A stretch of 15,824 nt of DNA from Bifidobacterium breve (GCA_945889575.1 CAMDBY010000013.1:1-15824); one strand, 5' to 3'. Counted from the stretch's first letter, positions 6,881 through 14,384 are shown. The notes: generated by a model from the sequence alone, not told the origin. Numbers and translations are program-made.

Positions 6881-7435
6881 TTACGTGAGGTAGGTGATCT
6901 GACTGGTAGGACGTTCGGGAGTTCCGACTGACTGTGTTGGCCAGCCAAGATAAACAATGCCCATCACATGGTCTGTGAGTTTCATTGAACAGAGCGTCGT
7001 GATTGCGTCGTTCGCGCCTTTTGCCGGAGATCCCCACAACGCTGCAAGTCCAAAAGACTCGGCCATCAACAACATGTTCTGTATTCCGGCTGCAACTGCG
7101 TACTTGTTCTCTTCTGTTTCGTTGTCACTATGACCTATGGCTGCGGCAATAACCATGACAATGGGTGTACGCATGAATTTTCCACGAGTTTTCGTGACTT
7201 TCATTGCTTCGTCCCCCTGGGCGGCCATGGCATCAGCGATGGTGTTGCCAAGGGTGCTACGCGAATCTCCTGTAATTACAGCAATACGAAGTGGCCAGGT
7301 GCGCTTATGGTTCGGGGCCCATTGTGCAACAGAAATTATTCGCTGAATGATTGCATCATCGATGGAACGTGACGCATCAATCAACAGGCTGCTGCGACGC
7401 GCAGTAATTAGAGTTTCAAGTTCGTCAGGTGTCAT
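6881..7435 (-). CDS. Nitroreductase-family FMN oxidoreductase (YdjA-like)
   Basis: A 184-residue protein matching the compact, single-domain nitroreductase fold that binds FMN as a dimer and uses NAD(P)H. ARRS (12-15) is the usual FMN phosphate site near the N-terminus. APNHKRTWPLR (40-50) closely resembles the YdjA subgroup motif. AAGIQNMLLMAESFGLAALW (115-134) is the central helix that carries the dimer and FMN contacts, and IVYLGWP (160-166) is the final strand motif. The substrate is unknown; family members reduce nitro compounds, quinones or other electrophiles. The ATG shares one base with the dapD stop (TAATG) and has no Shine-Dalgarno, so translation probably depends on ribosomes finishing dapD. 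It is the last gene of the lysS-dapD operon. No direct link to lysine synthesis is evident from the family. Confidence 0.87.
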   Translation of the reverse strand: MTPDELETLITARRSSLLIDASRSIDDAIIQRIISVAQWAPNHKRTWPLRIAVITGDSRSTLGNTIADAMAAQGDEAMKVTKTRGKFMRTPIVMVIAAAIGHSDNETEENKYAVAAGIQNMLLMAESFGLAALWGSPAKGANDAITTLCSMKLTDHVMGIVYLGWPTQSVGTPERPTSQITYLT

Positions 7436-8355
7436 TAGTTCTTATGAAGGTCAGCGTTGAGGCCACCCCATGAACCTGAGCGAGCAATTACTTCGACCGC
7501 GCCTGACAATGAGTTGCGGCGGAACAATAAGTTGGATTGGCCAGAAAGCAGTTTGGCTTTCACATTTGAGCCAGAAGGGTCAATGACAACAGTGCCGGCA
7601 GTGACATAGAGGCCAGCTTCCACGATGCAGTCATCGCCGAGGCTGATTCCGATACCGGCGTTTGCACCAAGGAGGCAACGTTCGCCAATGGTGACCATTT
7701 CTTTTCCGCCACCAGAAAGCGTTCCCATGATGGATGCGCCGCCGCCAATGTCTGAGCCATCACCGACGATGACTCCAGCAGAGATGCGACCTTCCACCAT
7801 TGATGCTCCCAAGGTTCCAGCGTTGAAATTGCAGAAACCTTCGTGCATCACTGTTGTGCCTGGTGCAAGGTGTGCACCGAGGCGCACGCGACTTGCATCT
7901 GCAATGCGCACACCAGAAGGAACGACATAGTCAGTCATGCGTGGGAACTTGTCAACACCATGCACCACGAGATGTTCGCCACGCTGCGCAAGGTTCCATG
8001 CGACAGATTCCAATGCTTCTACAGCAACAGGGCCACGCGATGTCCATGCAACGTTCTGCAGTAATCCGAATGCACCATCAAGGTTGATAGTGCGCGGCTT
8101 GACAAAGCGCTGTGACAGCAAGTTGAGGCGTAAATACACATCTGCTGCACTAGTTGGCGCAGCGGAGATTTCAATCTCAACAGTGACTGCTTCAAAAGCG
8201 ACGCCACGATCACGATCTGTATCAACACTCGGTTGATATGATGGTGCGTCGGCAGGAGAGAACTTCCCAAGGCCAACAGTGCGAAAACGCACGTCAAGTG
8301 TTGCTCCGTGTGAATCGAGCGTTGCGATACCAACACCCCATGCGTGATCTGACAT
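7435..8355 (-). CDS. dapD: 2,3,4,5-tetrahydropyridine-2,6-dicarboxylate N-succinyltransferase
   Basis: A 306-residue protein of the actinobacterial DapD type. It transfers succinyl from succinyl-CoA to tetrahydrodipicolinate in the succinylase branch of the diaminopimelate/lysine pathway, in the cytoplasm. The N-terminal domain (1-130) precedes a left-handed beta-helix of hexapeptide repeats (about 145-270). The block VHGVDKFPRMTDYVVPSGVR (131-150), LGAHLAPGTTVMHEGF (159-174) and GTLGASMVEGRISAG (180-194) match the Mycobacterium tuberculosis enzyme closely from memory. Glu188 corresponds to the proposed catalytic Glu199. NLLFRRNS and a final NADLHKN end the protein as in relatives. A strong Shine-Dalgarno (TGGAGG) lies 7 nt before the ATG. 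The ATG shares one base with the lysS stop, and the dapD stop shares one base with the nitroreductase start. The pathway supplies both lysine and the meso-DAP of peptidoglycan. Confidence 0.96.
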   Translation of the reverse strand: MSDHAWGVGIATLDSHGATLDVRFRTVGLGKFSPADAPSYQPSVDTDRDRGVAFEAVTVEIEISAAPTSAADVYLRLNLLSQRFVKPRTINLDGAFGLLQNVAWTSRGPVAVEALESVAWNLAQRGEHLVVHGVDKFPRMTDYVVPSGVRIADASRVRLGAHLAPGTTVMHEGFCNFNAGTLGASMVEGRISAGVIVGDGSDIGGGASIMGTLSGGGKEMVTIGERCLLGANAGIGISLGDDCIVEAGLYVTAGTVVIDPSGSNVKAKLLSGQSNLLFRRNSLSGAVEVIARSGSWGGLNADLHKN

Positions 8356-9905
8356 TAGAAAGCCTCCAGGCGAAGTGTTGGGAACAAGATGACGTCGCGA
8401 ATTGATTGAGCGTTGCCGATCAACATGACTAAGCGGTCCATGCCGATACCAAGGCCGCCGGTTGGGGGCATTCCGTATTCCATGGCACGTAAGAAGTCTT
8501 CATCAACAGAGCCAGCCTCAGCGTTACCAGCTTCTTTTGACTTCTGTTCGTCTTCAAAGCGAAGTCGTTGTTCAACGGGGTCGTTGAGTTCTGAATATGC
8601 GTTTGCTAATTCACGTCCGCCAACAAACAATTCGAATCGTTCTGTGAGGTGCGGGTCATTGCGGTCAACACGAGCAAGAGGACTGATTTCGACAGGATGT
8701 CCGGTAACAAATGTTGGTTCGCGAAGGGCTGCTTCGCAGGTTGCTTCAAAGAGTTCTTCGATGATCTTTCCTGGCCCAAAATGCGGCAAAACTTTGACGC
8801 CATGCTTTTCGGCAAGGGCAACGAGTTGTTCGCGTGGTTGTGACGGATGCACCTCTACTCCGGTCGCTTCTTTCACGAGGTCAATCATGCGCACTCTGCG
8901 CCATGGCTTTGCAAGATCAACGGGAATGTCATCAATCAACACAGTGGACGAACCTGTGGCATCGTTTGCTGCATTGACGAACAGAACTTCCGTGAGGTCC
9001 ATGATGTCTGTGTAATCGGCGAATGCTTGGTACAGCTCCATCATGGTGAATTCGGGGTTGTGGCGCGTTGAGATTCCTTCGTTACGGAACACTCGGCCGA
9101 TTTCGAACACTCGTTCCATGCCGCCAACAATGAGGCGCTTGAGGTGCAGCTCGAGCGCGATACGTAGATACAAGGTCATATCCAGTGCATTGTGATGAGT
9201 GACGAATGGTCGAGCATGTGCACCACCAGCCTCAACGTGCAGTACCGGAGTCTCGACTTCAATGAATCCGCGCTCGTGCAAGGTGCGTCGAAAGCTAGCA
9301 ATGACTGCATGACGAACAGCAAACATTCGACGCGATTCTTCATTGCCGATGAGGTCTGCATAGCGCTGGCGATACCGAGTGTCTGTATCGGTGAGTCCGT
9401 GCCATTTGTCGGGCAGTGGCCGCACTGCCTTTGACAGCAGAACTACAGAATCGACCTTGATTGACAATTCCCCTTTGCGGGTTGTCATAACAATGCCTGT
9501 TGCGCCTACCCAGTCGCCGAGATCCAGATTGTTGATGGCATCAAATGCATCATCTCCGACGATTGCCTTCGAGACGAACAACTGAATTGAAGTTTCACGG
9601 TCTTGCAATGTGGCGAAAATAAGTTTTCCCTGGTCGCGCTTCAGCAGAATTCGGCCTGCGACGGTGACGTTGGTCTCGGTTTCAGAGCCAGCTTCGAGGG
9701 CACCGTATTCTTTGCGAATCTCGCCAAGGGTGTGGCTGCGATCAAACCGGTACGGGTATGGATTAGTGCCCACGGCTCGAAGTGCATCAAGCGAGCCAAG
9801 TCGGCGCGCCTTCTCTTGCTCGAGGCCACTAGTTCCTAGGTCTACAGATTCATCACTCACAGAATCTCTACGGTAGTTCGCCCAACTACTGAACAGGGAA
9901 GCCAT
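8355..9905 (-). CDS. lysS: Lysyl-tRNA synthetase, class II
   Basis: A 516-residue class IIb synthetase that charges tRNA-Lys with lysine using ATP. An OB-fold anticodon-binding domain covers about residues 80-155. The catalytic domain carries motif 1 (FIEVETPVL, 214-222), motif 2 (VFRNEGISTRHNPEFT, 272-287) and motif 3 (GLGIGMDRLVML, 484-495). The lysine-site segments HVEAGGAHARPF and GRELANAYSELNDP are intact. Length is normal. The start is uncertain: the ATG at 9905 gives a 15-residue leader (MASLFSSWANYRRDS) unlike most relatives and has no Shine-Dalgarno. A GTG at 9860 (residue 16) would give MSDESVDLG as N-terminus and leave 66 bp before the divergent peptidase gene instead of 21. The stop overlaps dapD by one base, forming a lysine-themed operon. 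No T-box or lysine riboswitch was recognised upstream. Confidence 0.97.
   Translation of the reverse strand: MASLFSSWANYRRDSVSDESVDLGTSGLEQEKARRLGSLDALRAVGTNPYPYRFDRSHTLGEIRKEYGALEAGSETETNVTVAGRILLKRDQGKLIFATLQDRETSIQLFVSKAIVGDDAFDAINNLDLGDWVGATGIVMTTRKGELSIKVDSVVLLSKAVRPLPDKWHGLTDTDTRYRQRYADLIGNEESRRMFAVRHAVIASFRRTLHERGFIEVETPVLHVEAGGAHARPFVTHHNALDMTLYLRIALELHLKRLIVGGMERVFEIGRVFRNEGISTRHNPEFTMMELYQAFADYTDIMDLTEVLFVNAANDATGSSTVLIDDIPVDLAKPWRRVRMIDLVKEATGVEVHPSQPREQLVALAEKHGVKVLPHFGPGKIIEELFEATCEAALREPTFVTGHPVEISPLARVDRNDPHLTERFELFVGGRELANAYSELNDPVEQRLRFEDEQKSKEAGNAEAGSVDEDFLRAMEYGMPPTGGLGIGMDRLVMLIGNAQSIRDVILFPTLRLEAF
8363..8368 (-). promoter_or_regulatory. Strong ribosome binding site of dapD
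   Basis: TGGAGG on the minus strand ends 7 nt before the dapD ATG, inside the last codons of lysS. It fixes the dapD start and means that dapD can recruit ribosomes itself, unlike the nitroreductase after it. Confidence 0.75.
9873..9889. repeat. Inverted repeat GTAGTT-CGCCC-AACTAC near the lysS start
   Basis: Perfect 6-bp arms at 9873-9878 and 9884-9889 with a 5-nt loop. If lysS starts at the GTG at 9860, this lies in its leader 13 nt before the start codon and could fold in the mRNA. If lysS starts at 9905, it is coding. The heptamer CTACGGT beside it (9868-9874) recurs at 9913-9919, so the divergent control region has some repeat structure. Confidence 0.3.
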
Positions 9906-9913
9906 TCATCAAC

Positions 9914-9919
9914 TACGGT
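9914..9919 (+). promoter_or_regulatory. Candidate -10 box (TAnnnT) for the M15 peptidase gene
   Basis: TACGGT fits the actinobacterial TAnnnT form of the -10 element and ends 7 nt before the GTG at 9927, the spacing expected of a leaderless transcript. There is no Shine-Dalgarno and no clear -35 box. The evidence is the spacing alone, so this is tentative. Confidence 0.25.
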
Positions 9920-9926
9920 CAAACGG

Positions 9927-11231
9927 GTGCGATGGAGGACTTCACTAGCGATAACTGCCCTGGTGGTGTCGACCGTCAGTTCTCGCGCAGTTGCAGTCGG
10001 ATCTAGTGAATTGCCGACCACGGGGCTTGAGCCCACAATGTCAGTGTCGACAGCGTCAAGTTTGACACCGCAAGAGGTGAAGAAGATCAGTGCTGGTGTT
10101 ATTGCAGGAGGCGCAGAACCGCACTCGTTGAAATTCCCGACCATCTCGCTGACAGCTCAGACACGTGGGGGTAAAGATCTCCTTCGTCTTGGTGAGGGGT
10201 GGCGTATTCCCATGGCAACCATGGTTGCTTCATCTCGTTACGTGCGCAGAACTGGCGGAGACGCAATGGCAGACGTTCTGACGCGTGGCCAAGTGTTGAT
10301 GGGTGAGACTGCTGCCGAGGTTCGTGGAGCGCAAGTAGGAGATGTGTTGATATTGCGTGATCGCAAGTTCTGGATGCGTCCGTTCACAATTGGCGCCATA
10401 GTCGCCGATGAGTTTGTCGACTGGGGTGATTTACTGATGTCAAGTTCAGCCGCCGCAGCGCTTGGAGAAATGCCTGTCTCTCAGATTGCAATTACCCAGA
10501 TAGTTTCGCCGGCCTCAGTGCTTGCGGGGCTAAAGAAAAAGGGCATCACGATTGGAACTGTGTATCGATTGCGCTCGTCATGGGACAGAGAGAATCCTGA
10601 TGGCACTTTGGGAACCGCTACTACTAAAAAGTTATTGGGAGAATTTTCATATCGTCCAACTATTGGAAGTTCGATTCTTGTTGCAGGCTCGTGGACATCG
10701 CGCAACATCGCGTGGAAGGTGCGCTACACCGATATCAAATTAGGAAACAACTGTCACCGAATGGTTGTTGACGCAATTCAAGGTGCTCTCACTGAAATAA
10801 AAAATGCCGGTTTGTCACGATTTGTCGACACACGAAACTCGAATCGATATGGAGGTTGTTTTGTGGGGCGCTACAACAGGCTCGCCGGAAACTTCGGAGC
10901 GCCATCTCGGCATGCGTGGGGAATGGCCTTTGACATCAATACAGATACAAACCCACAAGGTGGTGTCCCTCAGATGAATTGTGCCGTGGTGCGAATCTTT
11001 CGAAAGTGGGGATTTGCCTGGGGTGGAAATTTCTGGCCAGAAGATGGCATGCATTTTGAATATGTCGGAGAACAACGAGATCAGTTGGGGTATCCATCGC
11101 GGTATTGCCCGAATAAAGCTCCCTTACTGGCAGTGACCCTTCCACAATTTGGTACCACGACGACCACGAGCCCTACTTCGACCACGACAACGACAACAAC
11201 CACGACCACCACGACAGCACCGATAACCTGA
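9927..11231 (+). CDS. Secreted M15-family peptidase (VanY-like D,D-carboxypeptidase/endopeptidase) with poly-Thr tail
   Basis: A 434-residue exported protein that probably trims cell-wall peptides. A signal peptide is visible: MRWRTS, a hydrophobic core LAITALVVSTVSS, and an AVA site ending at about residue 24. Residues 50-265 form a domain I cannot name with confidence. The C-terminal catalytic domain (about 270-395) has the M15 zinc site: SRHAWGMAFDIN (327-338) with His329 and Asp336, and WPEDGMHFE (370-378) with Asp373 and His376. Upstream, GGCFVGRYN (309-317) also fits this group; Cys311 with Cys352 or Cys276 might form a disulfide. Residues 410-430 are almost all threonine, a wall-spanning or glycosylated stalk with no anchor after it. 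The start is GTG; the gene is divergent from lysS and 5 nt before the reductase gene. Carboxypeptidase versus endopeptidase cannot be decided here. Confidence 0.85.
   Translation: MRWRTSLAITALVVSTVSSRAVAVGSSELPTTGLEPTMSVSTASSLTPQEVKKISAGVIAGGAEPHSLKFPTISLTAQTRGGKDLLRLGEGWRIPMATMVASSRYVRRTGGDAMADVLTRGQVLMGETAAEVRGAQVGDVLILRDRKFWMRPFTIGAIVADEFVDWGDLLMSSSAAAALGEMPVSQIAITQIVSPASVLAGLKKKGITIGTVYRLRSSWDRENPDGTLGTATTKKLLGEFSYRPTIGSSILVAGSWTSRNIAWKVRYTDIKLGNNCHRMVVDAIQGALTEIKNAGLSRFVDTRNSNRYGGCFVGRYNRLAGNFGAPSRHAWGMAFDINTDTNPQGGVPQMNCAVVRIFRKWGFAWGGNFWPEDGMHFEYVGEQRDQLGYPSRYCPNKAPLLAVTLPQFGTTTTTSPTSTTTTTTTTTTTTAPIT
11154..11216 (+). repeat. ACN-codon tract encoding the poly-threonine tail
   Basis: Twenty-one codons, nearly all ACC, ACG or ACA, encode five Thr, then SPTS, then twelve Thr. 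The third bases vary irregularly, so this is not a perfect microsatellite, which suggests selection on the protein rather than recent slippage. It sits at the extreme 3' end of the M15 peptidase gene. Confidence 0.85.
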
Positions 11232-11236
11232 CACAC

Positions 11237-12604
11237 GTGAACGTCGATAAAAAATTAGTCATTATCGGTGGTGGGCCTGCGGGTCATTCAGCGGCATCTG
11301 CTGCTGCTCGTCGGGGTGTATCTGTCACCTTGATTGAGCGCGAAATTCTTGGTGGCGCTGCGCATCTTTGGGATTGCGTGCCTTCAAAAGCAATGATTGC
11401 GACCGGTGGCGCGATGAGCTTTACCGGCAAATTGTCCGGCATGGGATTAGAGAACCGTACGGCGCAAGTTGATGTCGAAGCATTGACGTCGCGTATTGAG
11501 AGCATCAAGACACGATTGTCAAACGATGTTCACAACTTGTTGCATAGTCAAGGTGTCACGGTCATTCTTGGCACCGCTCGACTCGTCTCTGCACACACTG
11601 TGCATGTTGATGCGGCTGATGGAACAACGCACCTACTTGAAGCAGATGACATTCTCATTTCTACTGGTTCTCGCCCGCGTATTCCTGCATTTGTGACTCC
11701 AGATGGTGATCGCATTCTGACAACACGTCATTGCTATCCACCACAAAGTTTCCCGGACAGCGTCACCATCATTGGTTCAGGTGTCACTGGTGTTGAATTC
11801 GCACATATGTTTGCGTCGTTCGGCTCAAAAGTGACTCTCGTCGTAAGTCGTCAACAAGTTCTGCCAGGCAAAGACCCCGAAGTTGCAGCAGTGTTGGAAG
11901 ATTCCTTTCTTTCACGTGGCGTACGTTTGTTCAAAGGTGCACGTGCCATTTCTGTTGAGCGCACAGAAACAGGTGTGCGTGTGGTGTGCGATGATGGCCG
12001 CGTATCTGAAACAACACATGTCGTTCTTGCTATCGGTTCTCTTCCCAATACCGAGGGTCTTGGCTTAGAAGAAGTAGGTGTCGTTACAGATGGCGGATAC
12101 ATCCCCATCAATCGTCATTGCCAAAGCAATATCGAACACATTTACGCAGCAGGTGATGTCAGTGGAAAGCTACCGTTATCGTCAGTTGCCGCCATGCAAG
12201 GGCGCAAAGTTGCTGAGCAAGTTGTGGGTGGCCCGAAAGGACCGCATCGTCATCTTGATTACGACAAAGCAGCATCTGCCATCTTTACGGAACCCGAGAT
12301 TGCTGATGTGGGCTTAGCTGAAGCAGAAGCCTTCGCATCTGGCAGAAAAATTCGCGTGACGAAGGTGCCATTTTCAACAACAGCCAAAGCACTCATCAAT
12401 AATGACTCGCGTGGATTTGTGAAGATTATTAGCGACCCAGCTACTGGCGAAGTATTGGGTGGCTCAATTGTGGGTCGTCATGCAGCAGAACTCATTAGCG
12501 TGATCGCTCTTGCAGTTACTGCGAACCTCAAAGTCACTGACATTGAAGAATCATTGTTGGTACATCCGGCGTTGGCTGAAGCCCTCGCTGATGCGGCTGA
12601 ATAA
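11237..12604 (+). CDS. lpdA: LpdA-like NAD(P)H:quinone/disulfide reductase, flavoprotein with a single redox-site cysteine
   Basis: A 455-residue pyridine-nucleotide-disulfide oxidoreductase fold protein. FAD binds at GGGPAG (11-16) and at the YAAGD motif before the C-terminal domain; the second Rossmann motif, IIGSGVTGVEFAHMF, binds NAD(P)H. The normal CxxxxC disulfide is replaced by Ala42-Ala-His-Leu-Trp-Asp-Cys47 context: only Cys47 remains, as in M. tuberculosis LpdA (Rv3303c), which acts as a quinone reductase rather than lipoamide dehydrogenase. The segments ERGVRLFK-like and SVAAMQGR also resemble that protein. Unlike it, this one keeps the HPALAE motif (His443, Glu448) of true dithiol enzymes. 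It likely passes electrons from NAD(P)H to quinones or similar acceptors and is not the E3 of 2-oxoacid complexes. The GTG start lies 5 nt after the peptidase stop with no Shine-Dalgarno. The stop abuts the convergent carboxylase gene. Confidence 0.87.
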   Translation: MNVDKKLVIIGGGPAGHSAASAAARRGVSVTLIEREILGGAAHLWDCVPSKAMIATGGAMSFTGKLSGMGLENRTAQVDVEALTSRIESIKTRLSNDVHNLLHSQGVTVILGTARLVSAHTVHVDAADGTTHLLEADDILISTGSRPRIPAFVTPDGDRILTTRHCYPPQSFPDSVTIIGSGVTGVEFAHMFASFGSKVTLVVSRQQVLPGKDPEVAAVLEDSFLSRGVRLFKGARAISVERTETGVRVVCDDGRVSETTHVVLAIGSLPNTEGLGLEEVGVVTDGGYIPINRHCQSNIEHIYAAGDVSGKLPLSSVAAMQGRKVAEQVVGGPKGPHRHLDYDKAASAIFTEPEIADVGLAEAEAFASGRKIRVTKVPFSTTAKALINNDSRGFVKIISDPATGEVLGGSIVGRHAAELISVIALAVTANLKVTDIEESLLVHPALAEALADAAE

Positions 12605-12610
12605 CTATTC
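12599..12610. repeat. Small palindrome GAATA-AC-TATTC at the convergent stop codons
   Basis: Perfect 5-bp arms around 2 bp span both stop codons of the converging lpdA and carboxylase genes. It is too short and AT-rich to be a convincing terminator, and its loop would be only 2 nt. It is recorded because no other terminator-like structure was seen between these genes. Confidence 0.25.
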
Positions 12611-14365
12611 GATAATGACGACAATGTCGCCAGCGCCGACTGTGTCGCCGGTCTTGACATTGATTGCCTTCACTACACCCGACTTGTCTGCTTCGATTTG
12701 GTTTTCCATTTTCATGGCTTCCAATACAACGACGCTTTGACCAGCTTCAACTGTTTGACCGACTTCAACAAGAACTTTCACGATTGTTCCTTGCATCGGG
12801 ACAGCGACCTTGCCGCTACCGCCACCGGCACCACCTGAAGCTGCAGCACTACGTGTTGGCTTTTTCGCTTTTGCGCCTGGTGATGCGACACCAGCAGATT
12901 CAGGAACCCACAACTTCACATCGAAGCGGCGACCATTGACTTCAACAGTGGTTGAGCGTTGAACGAGTGGCTCGTTGTCGTCTCCGGCAGGAGTAATTGG
13001 TGCAGTACCAATATGTGACAGGTCAAGAACTTCTTCTACCCACTTTGTGGAGTGAGTCACTGCCGCAAAGTCAGGGTGTTCGAGAATTGCGATATCGGCA
13101 GGAATGGTGGTGGCGATTCCTTCCACAACCATTTCTTTCAGTGCACGAATTGCGCGGGCAATTGCGACATCGCGATCGCGACCCCACACAATGACTTTTC
13201 CGACAAGGTTGTCGTAGTACTGGCTGATCTCATCGCCTGATTCGTATCCTGCGTCAAAGCGCACTCCAAAGCCATCTGGTGCAACGAGCTTTGTGATGGG
13301 TCCAGGTGATGGAAGGAACTTTCCACCTGCTGGGTTTTCGGCGTTGATACGAATTTCAATTGCGTGTCCACGACGCGCAGCAAGAACTTCTTTTTGTGTC
13401 ATTGGCAATTTCTCGCCAGACGCCACACGGATTTGCCATTCAACAAGGTCGATGCCGGTGATGACTTCAGTAACTGGGTGCTCAACCTGAAGGCGAGTGT
13501 TCATTTCAAGGAAGAAGAAGTTTCCATCTTGAAAAATGAATTCCACAGTTCCTGCGTTGTAATAACCAACAGCCTTTGCTGCTTTAACAGCAGCTGCACC
13601 CATTGCTTCTTCAACACCTGGTGGAAGACCAGGAGCCGGTGCTTCTTCAATGAGTTTTTGGTGACGACGCTGCGCAGAGCAGTCACGTGTGGAAATCCAG
13701 ACGACGTTTCCGTGTTGGTCTCCGACCAACTGCACTTCAATGTGGCGTGGCCATGTGAGGTAACGCTCAATATAAATTTCATCACGACCAAAGAAGCTCT
13801 TAGCTTCGCGTTGTGCTGAATCCATTGCTGCTTGTACTTCGTCGGCAGACTGCACAACTTTCATGCCGCGTCCGCCGCCACCGAATGCAGCTTTGATTGC
13901 TAAGGGCCAACCGTGTTCATTTCCGAAGTCAGAAATTTCTTTTGCGGATGTAACAAATTCTGTTGTGCCAGGAACGATCGGTGCTCCACCGCGCAGTGCT
14001 GCTTTACGGCTAGAGACCTTGTCTCCCATTTCGTCGATTGCTTCTGGTGGTGGCCCGATGAATGCAACACCCATGGCTGTGATGGCGCGAGCGAAGTCTG
14101 GGTTCTCTGAAAAGAATCCGTATCCGGGGTGAACGGCGTCTGCGCCACTGTCCGTGATGGCTTTCAGAATTGCTTCGGTGTTGAGGTAGCTCTCGGCTGC
14201 TGTTTGGCCGCCAAGGGCATACGCCTCATCGGCGAGACGTACGTGAAGGGCATTGCGATCGAGCTCGGAATAGACCGCAACGGTGGCAATTCCCATCTCT
14301 CGGGCAGCTCGGATTACTCGGACGGCGATTTCGCCGCGATTGGCGATAAGGATTTTCTTCAGCAC
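12605..14365 (-). CDS. Acyl-CoA carboxylase alpha subunit (biotin carboxylase + biotin carrier domain)
   Basis: A 586-residue fused subunit of acetyl-/propionyl-CoA carboxylase. It carboxylates biotin with ATP and bicarbonate and presents carboxybiotin to a separate beta (carboxyltransferase) subunit. The biotin carboxylase part starts LKKILIANRGEIAVR, holds the ATP loop GGGGRGM (162-168) and EMNTRLQVEHPVTE (287-300), and ends near 445. A Gly/Ala/Ser-rich linker (about 495-517) leads to the biotinyl domain, with EAMKMEN and the acceptor Lys552 34 residues from the C-terminus. I chose the GTG at 14365, because the protein then begins exactly at the conserved N-terminus; an upstream ATG at 14425 would run into the divergent ligase gene. 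Length and layout match actinobacterial AccA-type subunits, which often serve several beta subunits, so the acyl substrate is not fixed by this chain. The enzyme is linked to the mutase in this window if it makes methylmalonyl-CoA. Confidence 0.95.
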   Translation of the reverse strand: MLKKILIANRGEIAVRVIRAAREMGIATVAVYSELDRNALHVRLADEAYALGGQTAAESYLNTEAILKAITDSGADAVHPGYGFFSENPDFARAITAMGVAFIGPPPEAIDEMGDKVSSRKAALRGGAPIVPGTTEFVTSAKEISDFGNEHGWPLAIKAAFGGGGRGMKVVQSADEVQAAMDSAQREAKSFFGRDEIYIERYLTWPRHIEVQLVGDQHGNVVWISTRDCSAQRRHQKLIEEAPAPGLPPGVEEAMGAAAVKAAKAVGYYNAGTVEFIFQDGNFFFLEMNTRLQVEHPVTEVITGIDLVEWQIRVASGEKLPMTQKEVLAARRGHAIEIRINAENPAGGKFLPSPGPITKLVAPDGFGVRFDAGYESGDEISQYYDNLVGKVIVWGRDRDVAIARAIRALKEMVVEGIATTIPADIAILEHPDFAAVTHSTKWVEEVLDLSHIGTAPITPAGDDNEPLVQRSTTVEVNGRRFDVKLWVPESAGVASPGAKAKKPTRSAAASGGAGGGSGKVAVPMQGTIVKVLVEVGQTVEAGQSVVVLEAMKMENQIEADKSGVVKAINVKTGDTVGAGDIVVIIE

Positions 14366-14369
14366 AGGT

Positions 14370-14382
14370 GACAATCTTTGTC
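14370..14382. repeat. Palindrome GACAA-TCT-TTGTC between carboxylase and biotin ligase starts
   Basis: A perfect inverted repeat with 5-bp arms and a 3-bp spacer, almost centred in the 19-bp gap (14366-14384) between the two divergent GTG starts. GACAAT at 14370-14375 could double as a weak -10 element for the ligase gene. The position suggests an operator or shared promoter core, but it is short enough to arise by chance. Confidence 0.35.
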
Positions 14383-14384
14383 TA

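Noticed and set aside
8413..9015. Open frame of 200 codons on the plus strand
   Set aside because: It is antisense to the conserved catalytic core of lysS, Ser/Arg/Pro-rich in the manner of antisense frames, and has no recognised motif.
9860..9930. Lysine riboswitch or T-box leader for lysS
   Set aside because: The gap to the divergent gene is at most 66 bp, too short for either element, and no conserved element was seen.
11154..11216. Possible microsatellite or CRISPR-like repeat
   Set aside because: It is in-frame coding ACN codons with mixed third bases and no spacer structure.
11237..12604. Dihydrolipoamide dehydrogenase (E3) assignment
   Set aside because: The first redox cysteine is missing (Ala42), so the classical dithiol reaction is not supported.
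12614..12624. CGACA-A-TGTCG palindrome as a terminator for lpdA
   Set aside because: It lies inside the carboxylase coding region with a 1-nt loop and no T-tract; it cannot form a proper terminator hairpin.
13364..13819. Open frame of 151 codons on the plus strand
   Set aside because: It is the antisense shadow of the biotin carboxylase core.
14283..14384. Upstream ATG start for the biotin ligase
   Set aside because: The extra 34 residues are antisense to the conserved ATP-grasp N-terminus of the carboxylase and show no helix-turn-helix; GTG at 14385 is preferred.
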